64,000 bases of DNA from Homalodisca vitripennis (lineage: Eukaryota; Arthropoda; Insecta; Hemiptera; Cicadellidae): contig NC_060209.1 of NCBI RefSeq assembly GCF_021130785.1, positions 18,747,501 to 18,811,500 on the forward strand, in the 5' to 3' direction. Position 1 is the first letter of the stretch, and every line of letters begins with the position of its first letter. The notes beneath the pieces are model-generated. The model worked only from the letters and a program-made list of their open reading frames with translations. It was not told where the DNA came from and did no database searches. The translations under genes and the position numbers were made by a program. Of this stretch, positions 13,540 through 26,218 are shown one piece after another.

Positions 13540-14267
13540 TATCTCAAAATTATTTATCGTAATAATGTGTCAAAAATAACCAGAACGTTGATTTGCTCAA
13601 TTTACCCTCTCTCTTTATTTTCAAAAAGCAAGTGACAAGAGTGGCTTATTGCGCTGAGTTTCGGAAGGACACCGAGGCTGTTATCTCTCTGGGCCGGCCT
13701 GACCGTTGACCTCAAACAACATAAACATAACACAATACAATACACTCTCACCGACTCACTTACTGTAACCCCTCCCCCCACATACCATCACCAATCATCT
13801 ACTATTAATAGGCACAAGTTCTTTCAGACATAATTAGAATGAGATAAGTTTATATATTACATATTAGACAGTTCCAAGCTGAAACCCAGACTTACTTTTT
13901 CTAAATTATAATAAACTATGCTTATCAATGTTATTTTATTTATTTTTTATTGTTTCTTCCTTCCTTTTTTTTAATCGTAATATGTTACTTAAACTTTCTT
14001 TTAACTTCTTCATTATCATTTCCCATATTATTAACTTAGCTCACACTGCAACTTAGACTACGCACAGGCTCTTGCCCATGTAGACTATTTCCTTTTTTTT
14101 ATTATATCAAGGTTTTTTAGTTATAATTAGTTACACTTATTTTAAGATTATTAATTTAAAAAATTAATCAACAATATGCTTATTTTTTTCATTTTCTTTC
14201 TTTAGGTATGCACCATGTATATACTTGTGGTTGGGAATAAAACGATATTTCATTCATTTCATTCAAA
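13540..14267 (+). other. 3' UTR of the non-LTR element with short-repeat tail
   Basis: No open frames are present. A GC-rich stretch (13630-13700) is followed by C-rich and then AT-rich sequence, ending in ATTTCATTCATTTCATTC next to the satellite. Ending in a short tandem repeat rather than poly(A) is typical of CR1/L2-like elements. Confidence 0.6.
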
Positions 14268-14500
14268 ATGTGTGGAAATGAGTTAGTGGTAATTATGATC
14301 GAGAACAGAATGAGTTGTACATAAAACTCAGACATATTCCTAAGGATCTGGAGTGACTGGAGCAAGTACCAACCATGTCACTACACAGAACAACATATCC
14401 ACACACAGCTGGGGAGGTGAACTACTAAAAATGTGTGGAAATGTGTTAGTGGTAGTTATGGTTTGATAACAGAATGAGTTGTTTCTTAAAAACTCAGACA
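14268..14500. repeat. ~166-bp tandem repeat (right part, after the insertion)
   Basis: One full unit begins at 14268 with AAAATGTGTGGAAATGAG. A second begins near 14433 and decays by about 14500. Sequence and phase match the array at 9212-9880, which shows both parts were once continuous. Confidence 0.88.
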
Positions 14501-17127
14501 AATAATGAATGGTTTAGAGTCGTTTGATGGAAAAATCTAAAAACCTTGTTACAGTAACTCTGTTTAAAGTTTAAATCAGATTTTAACACAATATTACTGG
14601 TTAATAGTCGTTACTATGTCGCTAAAAGAATCAATCAATAAAATTATAAAGAACAATATTTATGTTATCACTTTAAAACCGTTTTTCCTTGTGGTTGAAA
14701 TACAAACTGACAGATCTTATCAATTTTTGAGGGATACTTATTAAATTCTATAATGGAAGAGGAAGAGAGGTTCCCAAGTTTGGTTAACAGGTTGTTAAGG
14801 CAGAGAGAGATTCAAAGTGGGATTTTGGAGCGTGGTAGTAACATCTTTGTATAAGATAGAGCAATCTAGACGTGCAGGAAAATATGTTTTCCCTATGTTG
14901 AAATACTTGTTGAGTATACCTTTTCAGGGCAGCAACTCATTTAAAATGTAGTTTAAAAAGTTTTTTTCTTTTAATATACACTATTATATAACAATATAAT
15001 GGTGTCTATCTGTATGTTTGTGTGTCTGTTACTCACAATCATGTAGAAACTACGAGACCGATTGTACAGGAATCCCTCTAGACTACGGTCCACTGTTTTA
15101 GGAAACTCCATTATTTATTATATCTATAGATTTGTATTTAGCTATAATAACTTGTACACATTTAAACAGGTTTAGTACAACAGGATATTAAATTTCTTTT
15201 GTTATGCATTTGTTACAAACGTCATGTTATATGCAGAACCTTTTCGTTTCTATGTTTGTTTTTATAGGGATTTTAACTACAGCAAAATGCCTTCATTTAT
15301 CACATAATAAGTATTCTTTGTTTGAAGTTTGTTTGTGACAATGGAAGGATTCTGAAGGAAAAATGATTTTTTCCGAACTCAGAGTGTGAATTCCAGGAGT
15401 TACATTAAAACATTTTAAAAACGTTTTTGTACACTATTAAAAAAATGAAACAAACTACATATTCAAACAGTTTTCTTCAAATTTCTTACTACTTTCAAAG
15501 TCAATATCACAGTAAATTTGTACATTACAAATTTATAAAGTAATATTTTAATAACATGTAAAATATTTTGAACAAAAGCACTGTACAGTAACATTGTACT
15601 GGAATATTATTAATCGGACCCTTCGGAAAACTTATTTTTTTTGGCTATAAACTGTTCATAACAACAACACAGAACGTATAATAAATATTATATGAAAGAA
15701 TAAACATGATAATGCATCCCAAGTCTTTTTTCTGAAACAAAGAAAAAGAAGAATTCTTTTTCTTCATAAACGTGTTAGATTTTAAGCTGAGACTCGGGAT
15801 TGCATAGAAAAATATCCAGATTGCTTCCTTTTGTTACTTTTCAATGACTGAGATCAGGTTTTGGTCTCTATAATTTATGTGTTTAAATTTATTCTTATTT
15901 GTAGGCCCTAATCTAAAAATACGAAATATCTGTCCAGATCCAATTAATATTATGTTCGATGAAGTTAAAAATCCTGATTTCCATGAAAGTAAGTGAAATA
16001 AGGTTAGGGAATTGTGTTTGAAATTGTAACTAAAATTAACAGAGAACAATAAACAGAGTCCTCTACTTAAATTACAAAAATTATTTTAATTTTATATTTT
16101 ATCAATCGTAAAAAATATTCATATTAAGAGTATTTAATATTATGAAATGAAAAAGAGAAGAACAAATTAATGAAATAACAATTTTGATATTTACGTGACA
16201 AAAAATAATCTTATTTTACTATGTGACTCATCTAGCTGTATCGCTTAGGAACTAAATTATTACAGAATACATGCAAATATATTTTGCGTTTTGTTTGTAT
16301 ATAGAGCAAATGTAAATAACTTTGCATTTAATGTATACAAAAAAAGGCATTAGCTTACACCATAATGTCTCGTGATTTTAATTTAGGTAACAACAAATTA
16401 TTAATTCATTTGGTATTTTATAAGTCCAAAAGCGTTCTTATTTAAATGAGGTGGAAGCTATTACTGTATGCTGCACTCAGTAAGCATAATCAGCAGTTAA
16501 TAGTATGCCATTGATAGCTATCTGTCTTGGCAGCTCATTGATCGGTATCCTCTAGGCTTCCATTGTCATCTCATGAATATTACTTACTCAATCTGAAACC
16601 CATTAGTAATAGGCCTAGTATCCTATTCATAGATTGTAATACTGTTGTATAGTAAAACCTGTTAGCTTCTGAAAGTAATCTTGCTATTTATAGTAATGAA
16701 AAGGTTTCATTGCGTAGGTAACAATGCTAATGTACGTTTTGCTAACATATCTCTTCAATATTTAAGAGTAATTTATCTTATTAACGTTTAAAATTCAACT
16801 TGTTTGAAGACATTCCACGAAAACATGGCAATGAATACGTCGTGTTTATGTACAAGTAATTTACTGTATAACAATGAACATAGTTTTAAATTGTTTCATT
16901 TGTTTTCTTAACCAATTTTTATGTTTTTAACCTATGTTGACATGCACAATGTCGTTTAGCTATAGAGATTCAAGATGTGGCCAGTCTATGGAATATTTCG
17001 AAAAGATAACTGAATTTGTGGAATGATCAGATCGTTCTCAACTGTTATTTACACAATTTAGAACTGTACTCGGAAATATCTTACTCTACAGCAGCAATGT
17101 AAAGCTTTAACAGACTTAATAGTGTCT
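14501..17127. other. Noncoding AT-rich DNA
   Basis: No gene is supported. A stretch near 15000-15100 (ATCTGTATGTTTGTGTGTCTG then GAGACCGATTGTACAGGAAT) has the look of an old interspersed element, but I cannot assign it. The longest frame (minus strand, 15834-16049) has no recognisable features. Confidence 0.55.
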
Positions 17128-18060
17128 TGCTCTCGAAGACTTTTGGCGTCTTGGTTGACAATAAGCTGACTTGGAGGGACCACGTGTTACGAGATTTTCC
17201 GTACAGCGGACAAGGCCTCTAAGATGGTAACTAATCTTAGCAGGCTCATGGCCAACGTCGGCTGTCCGAAGTCCAGCAAGAGAAGACTGTTAATGTCTAC
17301 TAGTCCAGTCTGTGCTCCTTTACGGGGCTGAGATGTGGTTAGACGCACTAAATATTGAATTTTATCGGATACGGATCGCCCGGGTACAGAGTCAAACGGC
17401 GCTCCGGTGTGTTCCGCCTACCGTACAGTGTCTGAGCCTGCCGTCCTGGTTATTGCTCGAGTCATGAAGCTTTTGGCAGGGGAGAGGAAGGCAATTTATC
17501 AGCGACAAGGCGAAATCGGCAAGGACACTGCAAGGACTGACGAGCGCTCTCGTACGTACCACCAATGTCAAAACATCTGGCAACAAGACACCCGTCGACG
17601 TTGGACTGCCAGACTTATCAAACAAGTCCAACCGTAGGTAGAACGGCGGCAAAGCGAGGTGGATTACTACCTCACAATGTTTTGAGTGATCACGGCTACT
17701 TCCGGTCGTACCTAAACCGGATGGGTAAGGCCTTCTCGCCGGATTGCATTTATTGCTCAGTGAGTTCCCAACGACGCGGAACACACTTTCTTCCGCTGCC
17801 CGCGTTGGGAAAGGCCCCGCCTTGAAGAGACTTTCCCTTTTCAACTTTCAGTATGATTCCAGTGCACCGTCTGTGACCGGATGTTGGAGGGCGAGGACTA
17901 CTGGTGCTGCAAAGGTTATAATCCGCGCCAAAAAGACTGATCTGACCGGAACGCGGAGATAGGTAACACACCTACCTGTGGGCGTAAGCCAAAATCAGGC
18001 CTAGCCCGAAGTTTAAAGCGATAAGCGGTTACAGGCTAGAATCCTAAGAGTAGAGGAGGT
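17128..18060 (+). pseudogene. R1/jockey-type non-LTR reverse transcriptase, C-terminal relic
   Basis: In successive frames the + strand reads LGVLVDNKLTW, then a block near 17219-17310 typical of the thumb, VCSAYRTVSEPAVLVIARVM (frame from 17407), and a segment with KAIYQRQGEIGKD. It continues with GYFRSYLNRMGKAFSPDCIY near 17690-17750, a zinc-binding tail whose later Cys/His positions fall in another frame. This order matches the thumb and C-terminal CCHC region of R1-clade elements. It lacks endonuclease, ORF1 and the catalytic palm, so it is a 5'-truncated insertion with several frameshifts. The 3' end may lie near 18160. Confidence 0.75.
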
Positions 18061-20194
18061 TTTTTGTGGGTATTATACGCAAGTAGGAGTACCATAATAC
18101 AGGCAGGCCACCTGTCTGCGTAAAAGCATTTTCCTGTCTCTCCCTAAAAAAATAACTCTCGAAGAATTTTAAAAACGAAAATTCTTGGCATATACTGTAA
18201 TGTTAAGTTCTTGATTGTTACATTGATCACTTATTTATATATAAATTTGTGATCAAATTATCTAAAAATTCACTGCGAAGGTGGTTAACCTTACTGTATT
18301 ACTTCTGTTGGCTGTCTAAAGAGCCAACATGACATTTCCTCGCCGCATAGAAGGTAGCAACTTAGTGCCCTGCTATTTAGTGACATGCAACTTAGTGTCC
18401 TGCTGTTTCTCCATAGGCTGGTGAATGGCGCCATAGATTCCCCCGTGGCTCCTTGATACCATCGCTCTCTCCTCCCCGAGGACGGTCTGTCGCAGACGTT
18501 ACCATCCAACTGGCTACGCCTCTAACAGCGGTGTTTGTCGACTATTGAGACTTTCTGAGTCCGAGGCATTTGTAAAAAAGAAGTTGGCCATAATTGATAT
18601 TTAAACTTAGTCATTAGGTTTTGGTTTTGTGCTAATGGTAATACTGTTCAATTTGTATTTTTATTCTATTTGTTGCTTTAAATTGCTAATTTATTACTAT
18701 ACTAATTGCTACTCTGAGATAGTTTTGTTACTTTCGCTGTTCTCTTTAAGTTCATAGTTTTACTCATATTTATCGATCTTGTCCGTGAGGCTGAACGGTA
18801 ACTTTTCTTCTAACACTATTTTATTTAATTTATCTATATCACCATCTTGATACTTCAATAATAAAATTTATTGTAAAATGGAGTAACCCATTGGAAATTA
18901 AATAAATATATTGTTTCGTACATGTAGATATTGAAGAAACATACGCTCATGCTTGTATAATGACTAATTTTATTATACAAAATTAAAAGCCGTAACACGA
19001 AGGATTATTTTATATTCACGTGGGAATACAACGAGTGGACAAGTTAAAGTAGTTAATGGAGGTTTTATTTTACCAGACAAGACTTGGCCTAGCCCACTCT
19101 CATTATTAAAATCTGGAGACCAAAGGCTTAAAGGTAACTTACAAACCTTCAATAGTCAGGGATAGAAAGGCTGTTGGCACGAACCAATCTGTGGTTACCC
19201 ATAGAAACGGCAACCATTGCTTGACCGTATATTGCAGCGTTGTGTATATAGCGCTAACCGCCGTACATACGACCACACTAATGACAGCTACCAATCAGTT
19301 AATGAGGTGACTGGTAAATGTGATATATTTGTATTTGGAACTGTAGTAGTCTGTTGTCACCCAAAGCTACGATGGGTCGAACAATCCTAATAGTACTTAT
19401 ATCTATTATGTGTTGTCACCCAAATCTACGTGTGGCTGAACAATCTGAATGGTATTTTTATCTATTATTTTTTGGATCGATGAATGTTAATTCAAGGCTT
19501 ACAGAACAGTTGACGACAAATAAGTTTTTATATTTTTGTAAAAGATTTCAAGTAACTCTAATTTGACACAGGTCAAGTAAAACATGTCTTTTCATGAGCT
19601 CTTGGCAATAGTTTATAACACAAGAACCCAGTAAGGTGTCCTTTGATTAGACGCCCTTTCATCTATTTCCTCTGAACATGAAATCAAATGTTTCCTCAGA
19701 AAACAGCTTCTCGATATAATTTACTCTGTCATGGAAATTGTGTCCTTTATTACCCCAGACTCTAAAAATCCTCCTCCGATAAAGATAATACTTTGTGCCC
19801 CAAAATTTCATTTCGAACTTAAAATAAGTTTTATGATGTATTATTGATGACCTGATCATATTTGAATTTATGTACTGTTGGGTGAAACTAACACGGAATC
19901 TTATATCGAAGTAACAATTCAGAAGTTATGAATCATTGATAAATACTTGTTGCAATATTTGTTCCAAGATAACTAAAAAAATAAAAAAACAGAAATTTAA
20001 CATAAAAAGAACACTAATAGTAGTTTATTAATGTATTTACAAATGTGTTGAGGAATATTCAGTTTTAATATATTGTTATATGTAATTTATTTATTTTGTA
20101 ATAATTGTTACTATAAGAAGCATTACTGTTCTGATTTAATGGAACAATTTGTATAATACGTTAGTAAAATTTTATTATAAATAAGTGACAAGCT
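18061..20194. other. Noncoding DNA with a GC-richer patch and a short duplication
   Basis: 18300-18560 is GC-richer and contains two close copies of CAACTTAGTG..CCTGCT; it may be part of an unidentified repeat. 19350-19466 holds a 59-bp direct duplication. No gene is supported in either strand. Confidence 0.5.
19350..19466. repeat. 59-bp direct duplication
   Basis: TGTTGTCACCCAAAGCTACG at about 19352 is followed 59 bases later by TGTTGTCACCCAAATCTACG. Both continue with a GAACAATC block and end in TATCTATTAT. The copies have diverged at about ten positions. Confidence 0.75.
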
Positions 20195-20372
20195 GTCATA
20201 CTCCAAAGACTAATGGTTATAGTCTCGGTTCTCTAACCGAGAGATCACGGGTTCAAATCCCGGGAGGGCCAATCATGTATAGACACGAAACTGTGTGTGT
20301 ACTTTGAAAATAAACCAGTGTACATCGAAGCCGACATAGCTGAAGCTGAGGCTTGAAAGAGAACAAAAAAAG
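20195..20372 (+). repeat. tRNA-derived SINE
   Basis: The head has a D-arm-like hairpin (GACTAATGGTTATAGTC), an anticodon-arm-like hairpin (CTCGG..CCGAG) and a perfect B box (GGTTCAAATCC) in a T arm. The 3' acceptor-like GAGGGCC has no matching 5' strand, so this is not a functional tRNA. About 100 bp of unrelated body follow, ending in an A-rich tail (AACAAAAAAAG). That structure is typical of a SINE. Confidence 0.6.
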
Positions 20373-20941
20373 TTGATGGATTTTCTATAAAGTTTGTATA
20401 TATCCATAATCAATGCTATTTATGAAATAAATTATTTTAATTGTGGTCCAACATTATAAGCTTAGAATATTCTTGTAAGTATATACTAACTAGAGTTTTA
20501 AAATTAATGGTTACAAACTCCTTGCATTAAGCAAAAGATAAATGAATAAAGTGGAACCTTTAACCTACTTACGACACAAGATTATGAAAGTATATTATTT
20601 AAAAGTATGTTATTAAGGTAACAACAAAATCAAAGACACATAAAGTGTAATACCATTTTCATACTGGAGAAGACCTTGATCCAATCGTTCACATAGCCAT
20701 TGCTTGGTGCTTAATTAGCTTAAAAGCCATTCCAAATCATGTATGTTTATTTATGATTGGAGCTCATGGCTGAAAATCTGTGAATTGCCATAATGAGTCT
20801 ACATCCATGTTACTGCTGGTTTATAGGCTTCATAGAAAAAGGTTTAAAAAAAATTACATTAATAACATACCAAATTATTGTTATGTTTTAACTATGGCAA
20901 AAGCTTCAAGTCATAGACACTACCATCTTTAGTTTTATATA
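20373..20941. other. Noncoding spacer
   Basis: AT-rich, with no recognisable feature before the CAGGGTGTCC terminus at 20942. Confidence 0.5.
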
Positions 20942-21065
20942 CAGGGTGTCCAGCAACCATTCGAAAAAACTTTGCCACATTGTTCAGCAGGCCAAAACTA
21001 ACAAATAATGCAATATAACAGGTGCCCTATTTCACTTCGTTTATCGTCTGTCTGTCTGTATGTGT

Positions 21066-21465
21066 TTTTTGGGAAAAAATTACTACTCAAACACCACTTA
21101 AGATACAGAATTAAAACTTAACAGTTATGTTAACCTAGTGTTGGTACTTTTTAGTTAAAAAAGATAAAACAAATATCTCATTGCATTTCAAAATGGCGGC
21201 CATTCAAAATTTTCAAAGGTATCAGCTTTGAAACGGCTACTTTGACAACAAATTCACCAGGATAACTTATTTTAGCGTATTTTATTACCAATTCCACAAA
21301 TTTTGTTTCAAAAAGATTGAAATAACAAATAACTGAGTTACAGCACCAAACGTAAAAACAGGTTAAATCCATGCATTGGCAAGTACATACAACAATGTAG
21401 TGGATTTTTACGAATAAAACTTTTTAAGGTTCTTTATTAAAATACTGAACAATTATTATAACCTA
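21066..21465 (+). repeat. Left inverted repeat of the mariner-like element
   Basis: Reverse complement of about 23305-23760 with scattered indels. Shared blocks include AAAATGGC next to CATTT, AAATTCACCA, ACTGAGTTACAGC and CATGCATTG (inverted on the right as CAATGCATG). It starts about 125 bp inside the element end. Confidence 0.8.
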
Positions 21466-21764
21466 AAAAAAATATTACTATCATTTTTGTTCCATTTACA
21501 GTAATCAATGTGTTACACACACACAAATAAAAAAGAAAACAAACTATTCACAACAGCTGACCAACAATCAGCAACCAAATCAGGTGTTTTAAATGAAGAA
21601 AAACTAATAAATAAACTATCAAGACATTGTTGAGAAAGTCTATGTTTTGGACGTGATTGCCAGTGTTTCAATGTTCTGTTCTTCTTTGTAATTCCTGTTA
21701 GTTTTTCCTGTTAATTTAAATTTATTTTATTACTTTGTTTCTTGTACGATATGAACCGTTTTAC

Positions 21765-23010
21765 ATTTTGAAGAGTATGCTGGATATTCACTTTGTGTAA
21801 CCGGACTTGTTGGAGAGCAATGCCAGCATCTAGAGCTATGCAGATTTGTAACAGAGAGCGCTTTCCCAGGATAGGCTGCAAACCCAGTTACATAGCGGTC
21901 TTCCAGTTGCCGTTTCTTATTCGTCCATAATTCGTCTTAGTGGAAACTGGACAATATTGAAAAAATTAATGTTTGTAAGAACTGGTAAAATCCCCCCGTA
22001 CGGACTGTTGATATTGGAAAGAGATAGAGGTTTTATTATTCGTAATAAGAAAACCCCTCCCACCCAGAGCGATCGCGCCTATTGCTCATAATTTGGATTG
22101 TACATGGCAAAAAGTTCTTGTGTGGAAAGTGTTAAATGAAGAAACGTTTTGTGCTCCTTACAGACATCATAAAGTACAAGCCTTAGAACCTGCAGATTAT
22201 CCTCCTCTCAGGGTAGACTGCTCTCGTTGGTTATCCTATCACAAATTAGTTTGATGAACCCCCCGATATTTTTAGAGGTATGTATCTCTTTACTGACGAA
22301 GCGTCATTTTACCTCGAGATGGCATATTTAAATTAATAGAGGCTGGGGGAGTATGTCCGAAAAAAGACAGCCATTTATCGGGCTGAAGAAACCCTCCATG
22401 GAAATTGTGCAAAGTAAGTTTCAGCACAAAGTTTTCTGTCAATATCTGGGTTGGAATAGTAGCACCGGGGGGATATTTGAATGATGGGCCACACATTATA
22501 CCAAACAGACTAGAAACAGACCTAGCATTATGAAGTTTTTTTTTTAGGGAAAAATTCTTACCTGAGCTGTTTGGAACATATTAGTTACTATTGAAACCTA
22601 AGACAAAGATAATGTGGTCCCAACACGAACTGATGAGCCATCCTTGCCCACTTTCGTTTCCCTGATTGCTAGATCAACCATTTAGAATGAAAGGTGTAAT
22701 GGAGATCGTGGGAATTGGACGTGGGAGGTCCCCGTCCCCTTGTGTAAAACATCCCACGGTCCACCTGACCCCCGATCACACCACCAAGTATCATTTTTTT
22801 ACGTTGTGGGGACACCATGAAGCAATTAGTGTATACCACTCCCCATACATAATGAAAATGGATCTAGTAGATTATGAGTATTGTTGAGGCTGCTGCAAGT
22901 TATTCAAGACAGTAAAGGGTCCTTTTGAAGGGGGGAGAGAATTCGCTTACACGACGCCTTTCAGAATCTGCAACGAGTTAAACCAGGACGGCCCACTTTG
23001 AGCAACGATT
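21765..23010 (+). pseudogene. Mariner/Tc1-like transposase, decayed
   Basis: Pieces in different + frames follow the order of a widespread insect transposase family with an N-terminal helix-turn-helix region. They are an EEYA start near 21767, an HTH-like block near 22070-22190 that includes HKVQALEPADYPP, the catalytic-core start FTDEASF near 22290, and WIGRGRSPSP..SPDLTP-like and FFTLWGH-like pieces near 22710-22820, where the last acidic residues normally fall. A C-terminal stretch near 22880-23000 follows. Stops and shifts are frequent, so no product is expected. The exact clade (DDE versus DDD spacing) cannot be fixed by eye. Confidence 0.65.
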
Positions 23011-23304
23011 AATGAAAGTAATTTACAGTAATGTAATAATTGATTATCTTAATAAAAATTATACATTGTTTCCATACAATTTTTCAAGACACATTGAATT
23101 AATTAACGCTGTTTCACAACAATTATGTGCCCATAATAAGAAAGAACCCTATATCCCAACCATAACGTAGCCCTATTTAATCATTCCTTCGTTCTTTAAG
23201 ATTTTAAAAACCAGTGATTCCACAATTGGTTAAGAACCTTTTATTTAATATTAACCATTAAGGAACAAATTTTTAAAAAAAATAAATATTAAATTTCAGG
23301 TTTA

Positions 23305-23760
23305 TACATATTGTTCACTATTTTAATAAAGAACCTTAAAATAGTTATTATTCGTAAAAAATCCACTACCATTCGTTGTATGTACTTGCAATGCATGGGA
23401 TTTAACCTAGTTTTTACGTTTTTGGGGTAGCTGTAACTCAGTATAATTTGTTATTCAATCTTTTATTGAAATCTAAAAAATTGTGGAATTGGAGTAATAA
23501 AATTACGCTAAAAAAGAAAGTTTAATCCATGGTGAATTTGTTGTCAAAGGTAAGACCGTTTCCAAAAAGCTAATAAATTTGAAAATTTTTGAATTGCGCC
23601 GGTGGGCCATTTTGAAATGCAAATTGAGATATATTGTTTTAATATCTTTTATTAACTAAAAAAGGCACCCAACACTAGGTTTAACATAACTCTGTTTAAG
23701 GAATGTTTTTAATTCTTGTATCTTAAGTGGTGTTTTGAGTAGTAATGTTTGTATTCCCAA
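23305..23760 (-). repeat. Right inverted repeat of the mariner-like element, truncated
   Basis: Inverted partner of 21066-21465. It stops at AATGTTTGTATTCCCAAAA, where the poly-C tract begins, so the terminal CAGGGTGTCC is missing on this side. Confidence 0.8.
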
Positions 23761-23862
23761 AACCCCCCCCCCCCACCCCCCCCCCCCCCCACCCCCCCCC
23801 CCCCCCACCCCCCCCCCCCCCCACCCCCCCCCCCCCCCACCCCCCCCCCCCCCCACCCCCCC
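23761..23862 (+). repeat. Poly-C minisatellite (C-runs separated by single A)
   Basis: About 100 bp of C runs of 5 to 16 interrupted by single A residues. It sits exactly between two truncated elements. The Gly/Trp-rich and Pro/His-rich frames across it are low-complexity artefacts. It may be a real G-quadruplex-prone tract or a sequencing or assembly artefact at a misjoin. Confidence 0.9.
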
Positions 23863-23864
23863 AT

Positions 23865-24427
23865 ATATCGAACGATTTGACAAAACTCGATGGGAAATTC
23901 ATTAATTTTATTTATGCTCAAGGAGAAGGCTGGAAATAACAATTTTTTGAATGAAAAGAAAGCAATTAAAGATTTTATTTCGAACAAACTTGACGAAATG
24001 AATTGAAAAACCTGATGGAATTAAATATTTAAAACGAGTTTTGCCGGCAATAAGTTCATCTATGATTGAGGGTAGTGGACTTTTGAATGATTTTATCAAC
24101 AATTTACCTTTTGAATTACACGTACCAACTTTATCAGTATCTGGGGCCTGGCACAAAACTCGAAAAAAAGACTCAAAAAGAGGAGATCCTGGTATAAATA
24201 AATTAGATCAAGCTTCAATGGAACACGATATTTTTTTATGCAAAATCTTAGAGACACAAAATTCCAGACATATAGCAGATAAAGTTTTGCAAGATAAAGC
24301 AATGGATAGATTTTTATCAAAAGATGCTAGTTTAGGTGAAAGAATTTGTTGCGCTTCCAACAGCTGGAGCAATGTTTTTGAAGAGAATAAACTAGGAATG
24401 GGAATCGAAGAGAACTTGAAATTTTAA
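23865..24427 (+). pseudogene. Adintovirus PLA2 virion protein, copy A fragment
   Basis: Only the C-terminal third remains. The frame 24041-24427 reads GSGLLNDFINNLPFELHVP and then, after single-base shifts, GDPGINKLDQASMEHDIF. The calcium-loop region and the residues after HD are in other frames, so the phospholipase site is broken here. The 5' end is cut at the poly-C tract. Confidence 0.8.
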
Positions 24428-24435
24428 CTATATAA

Positions 24436-24902
24436 ATGGAGGTGAATGTAAATTTCAGCAAAAGTCAGAAAGAAAAAATAAAATCCGCTTTTAAGAAGAA
24501 AATACCCGTTAGTTATTCAATTTAAAATAGATCAACTAAAAAATGGCGAAGATAAGATATTTTTAACAAATAGACAATACAATAAACTCGAAAAACATAA
24601 GAAAAAACAATAAAGGAACCAGAATAGAATTTTCTTATAATCAGTTGAAAGAACTTAAAAATGGTGGACTTTTGAAAGATTTATTAGATTTTGGAGAAAA
24701 TATTCCAGTTGTTAAATATGTTGTTCCTTATGATCGTAAAGCTGCTCCAATCGTTAAAAAAGATGTGATTCCTATTGTTTTCGAAACATTTTAAATTGGT
24801 TAGATAAAGAGTAGGAAGATGTTACAGGATCTGGATTAGATGAAAAAACTTTGAATTACGTGAAATCAAACACTAAAAAAAATTTGAAATCAAACCTTTA
24901 AC
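24436..24902 (+). pseudogene. pX-like small basic virion protein, copy A
   Basis: Starts at ATG 24436 in TATATAAATGG, matching copy B 53366. The product is Lys-rich with a KIFLTNRQYNKLEKHKK-type block, then GGLLKDLLDFGENIPVV and a basic Ala/Val/Pro-rich stretch. Extra bases in A and T runs shift the frame at least twice. Its likely role is that of a minor core or membrane-active virion protein, by analogy with adenovirus pX and similar Polinton proteins. Confidence 0.6.
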
Positions 24903-25308
24903 ATTCGGGAAATTGGAAGAAATCTGCAAAAATATTAAACATTTTAGAGGAATCTTCATGAGAGATACATTACCTGAAAAAGTTAAGAAATTTGAATGTG
25001 GAATTGTGAATTTAGACTCGATTATGGGAAGTGGAACGCATTGGATTTGTTATTATAAAAATGGTAAGAATGCATGTTATTTTGATTCGTATGGAAGAAT
25101 TGAGGACAAACCACCTATATGAATTGATTAAATATTTGAAAAAATCAAGCGTCTACTACAATGATTCTCAGATTCAAGACTATAAAGATCCCCGATTTGT
25201 GGTCATTTATGTGTTTTTGTGTTGAATGAAACTGAGTGATGGTAAGATTTTAAAGAAGTTGTTAACAAATTATTACTTAATAAATATGGATTCACAAAAT
25301 ATTTTTGA
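24898..25308 (+). pseudogene. Adenain-like cysteine protease, copy A
   Basis: The frame from 24913 reads through the histidine motif (GTHWICYYKNG) and the acidic motif (CYFDSYG), then shifts. The cysteine region (GHLCVFVL) near 25200 is in another frame, and a shift follows it. It corresponds to copy B 53821-54235. The N-terminal part is better preserved in frame here than in copy B. Confidence 0.72.
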
Positions 25309-26200
25309 CGTATTTGGAACACAAATTATTCAAATGTAAATAATAGTTTGAATTTTGATAGTTTGAGAAATGAGTTTGATAACAAGTTAGAAAATTTATT
25401 ACAAAACCTTCCAGATTCAGATATGTTTGGTGTTGAGATTGAAGATTTTAAAGCAGAATATGATAACAAACTTGCAAATTTCATGAGTTCAAGTGAAGTT
25501 GCTGATAAAATAAAAAACATTGAAAAAAGAATTTGAAGATGGTGCAAAAATAAAATATTTACCAATTTAATGTCTCATATTGAAAAAAGCTGATATAAAT
25601 TACTGAAACGATCAAAGTTGAAAAGAATTATGTTAGTTTGGCTAATAAAAAAAGAATTGTCGGTGTTCGACCTGGTATTGACAAACATGATGTTGTTGTT
25701 AAAGAACAAATTTTAAAACCTCTAAAATTATCAGAAAACATCGATATTGTTGATTTACATGATCCGAATGTTAAAAATGCCTTAGATTTTAAAGGAAAAA
25801 AGAAATTAGCAGTGTTAGTAAAGGAATTAATCCATTTGATGTTGTTGTAATGATTAAATTTAGAAGATCCTATTAAAATGTTTAATGAACTAAAACAAAA
25901 TTATGAGAATCATAAACAGCATGTTAAAGATTTTACAACAGAAGTCTATGAAAAACTTGACGAAAGAAGTAAAAGATCAGTAGACGATGTTGGTGAAATT
26001 AATGAAAAACTTACTAGATTTAAAGAGTCCTTTTGATAAGTTTTAGTTTAGATGCTACGAAACTTTTGAGAATATTGGTCATAAATTTGTTGAAATACAA
26101 TGATTCTTATGCTGTCAAATTTCAAAAATTAGAAGAAAAAATTAATAAGTTCGAGGAAGATCTTACTGAAATAGGTATTCTCGCAGGGTTTTATGCATGA
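25286..26200 (+). pseudogene. Coiled-coil virion-like protein, copy A
   Basis: Starts ATG at 25286 inside the protease 3' end, as in copy B. It shows MDSQNIFDVFGTQI, then Glu/Lys-rich heptad-like segments and GVRPGIDKHDVVVKEQILK (frame 25638-25850). A long acidic-basic coiled coil ends near 26200. Several single-base shifts break it. Function unknown; the position among structural genes suggests a virion or scaffold part. Confidence 0.6.
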
Positions 26201-26218
26201 TAAAATTTCCTTATATAA

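Larger units (their letters stand above)
20942..23760 (+). mobile_element. Mariner/Tc1-superfamily transposon with long inverted repeats, right end lost
   Basis: The left end is TATA|CAGGGTGTCC. About 400 bp (21066-21465) recur inverted at about 23305-23760: for example TTACTACTCAAACACCACTTAAGATAC on the left matches, inverted, GTATCTTAAGTGGTGTTTTGAG on the right. Between them lies a broken transposase. The outermost ~125 bp of the right repeat is absent because the sequence runs into the poly-C tract at 23761. The element cannot now move by itself. Confidence 0.72.

Noticed and set aside
20195..20270. Possible functional tRNA gene
   Set aside because: No 5' acceptor strand pairs with the 3' strand, and a SINE-like body with A-rich tail follows.
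23656..23987. Gly/Trp-rich and Pro/His-rich frames over the poly-C tract
   Set aside because: Low-complexity translation of C runs; not a glycine-rich protein gene.
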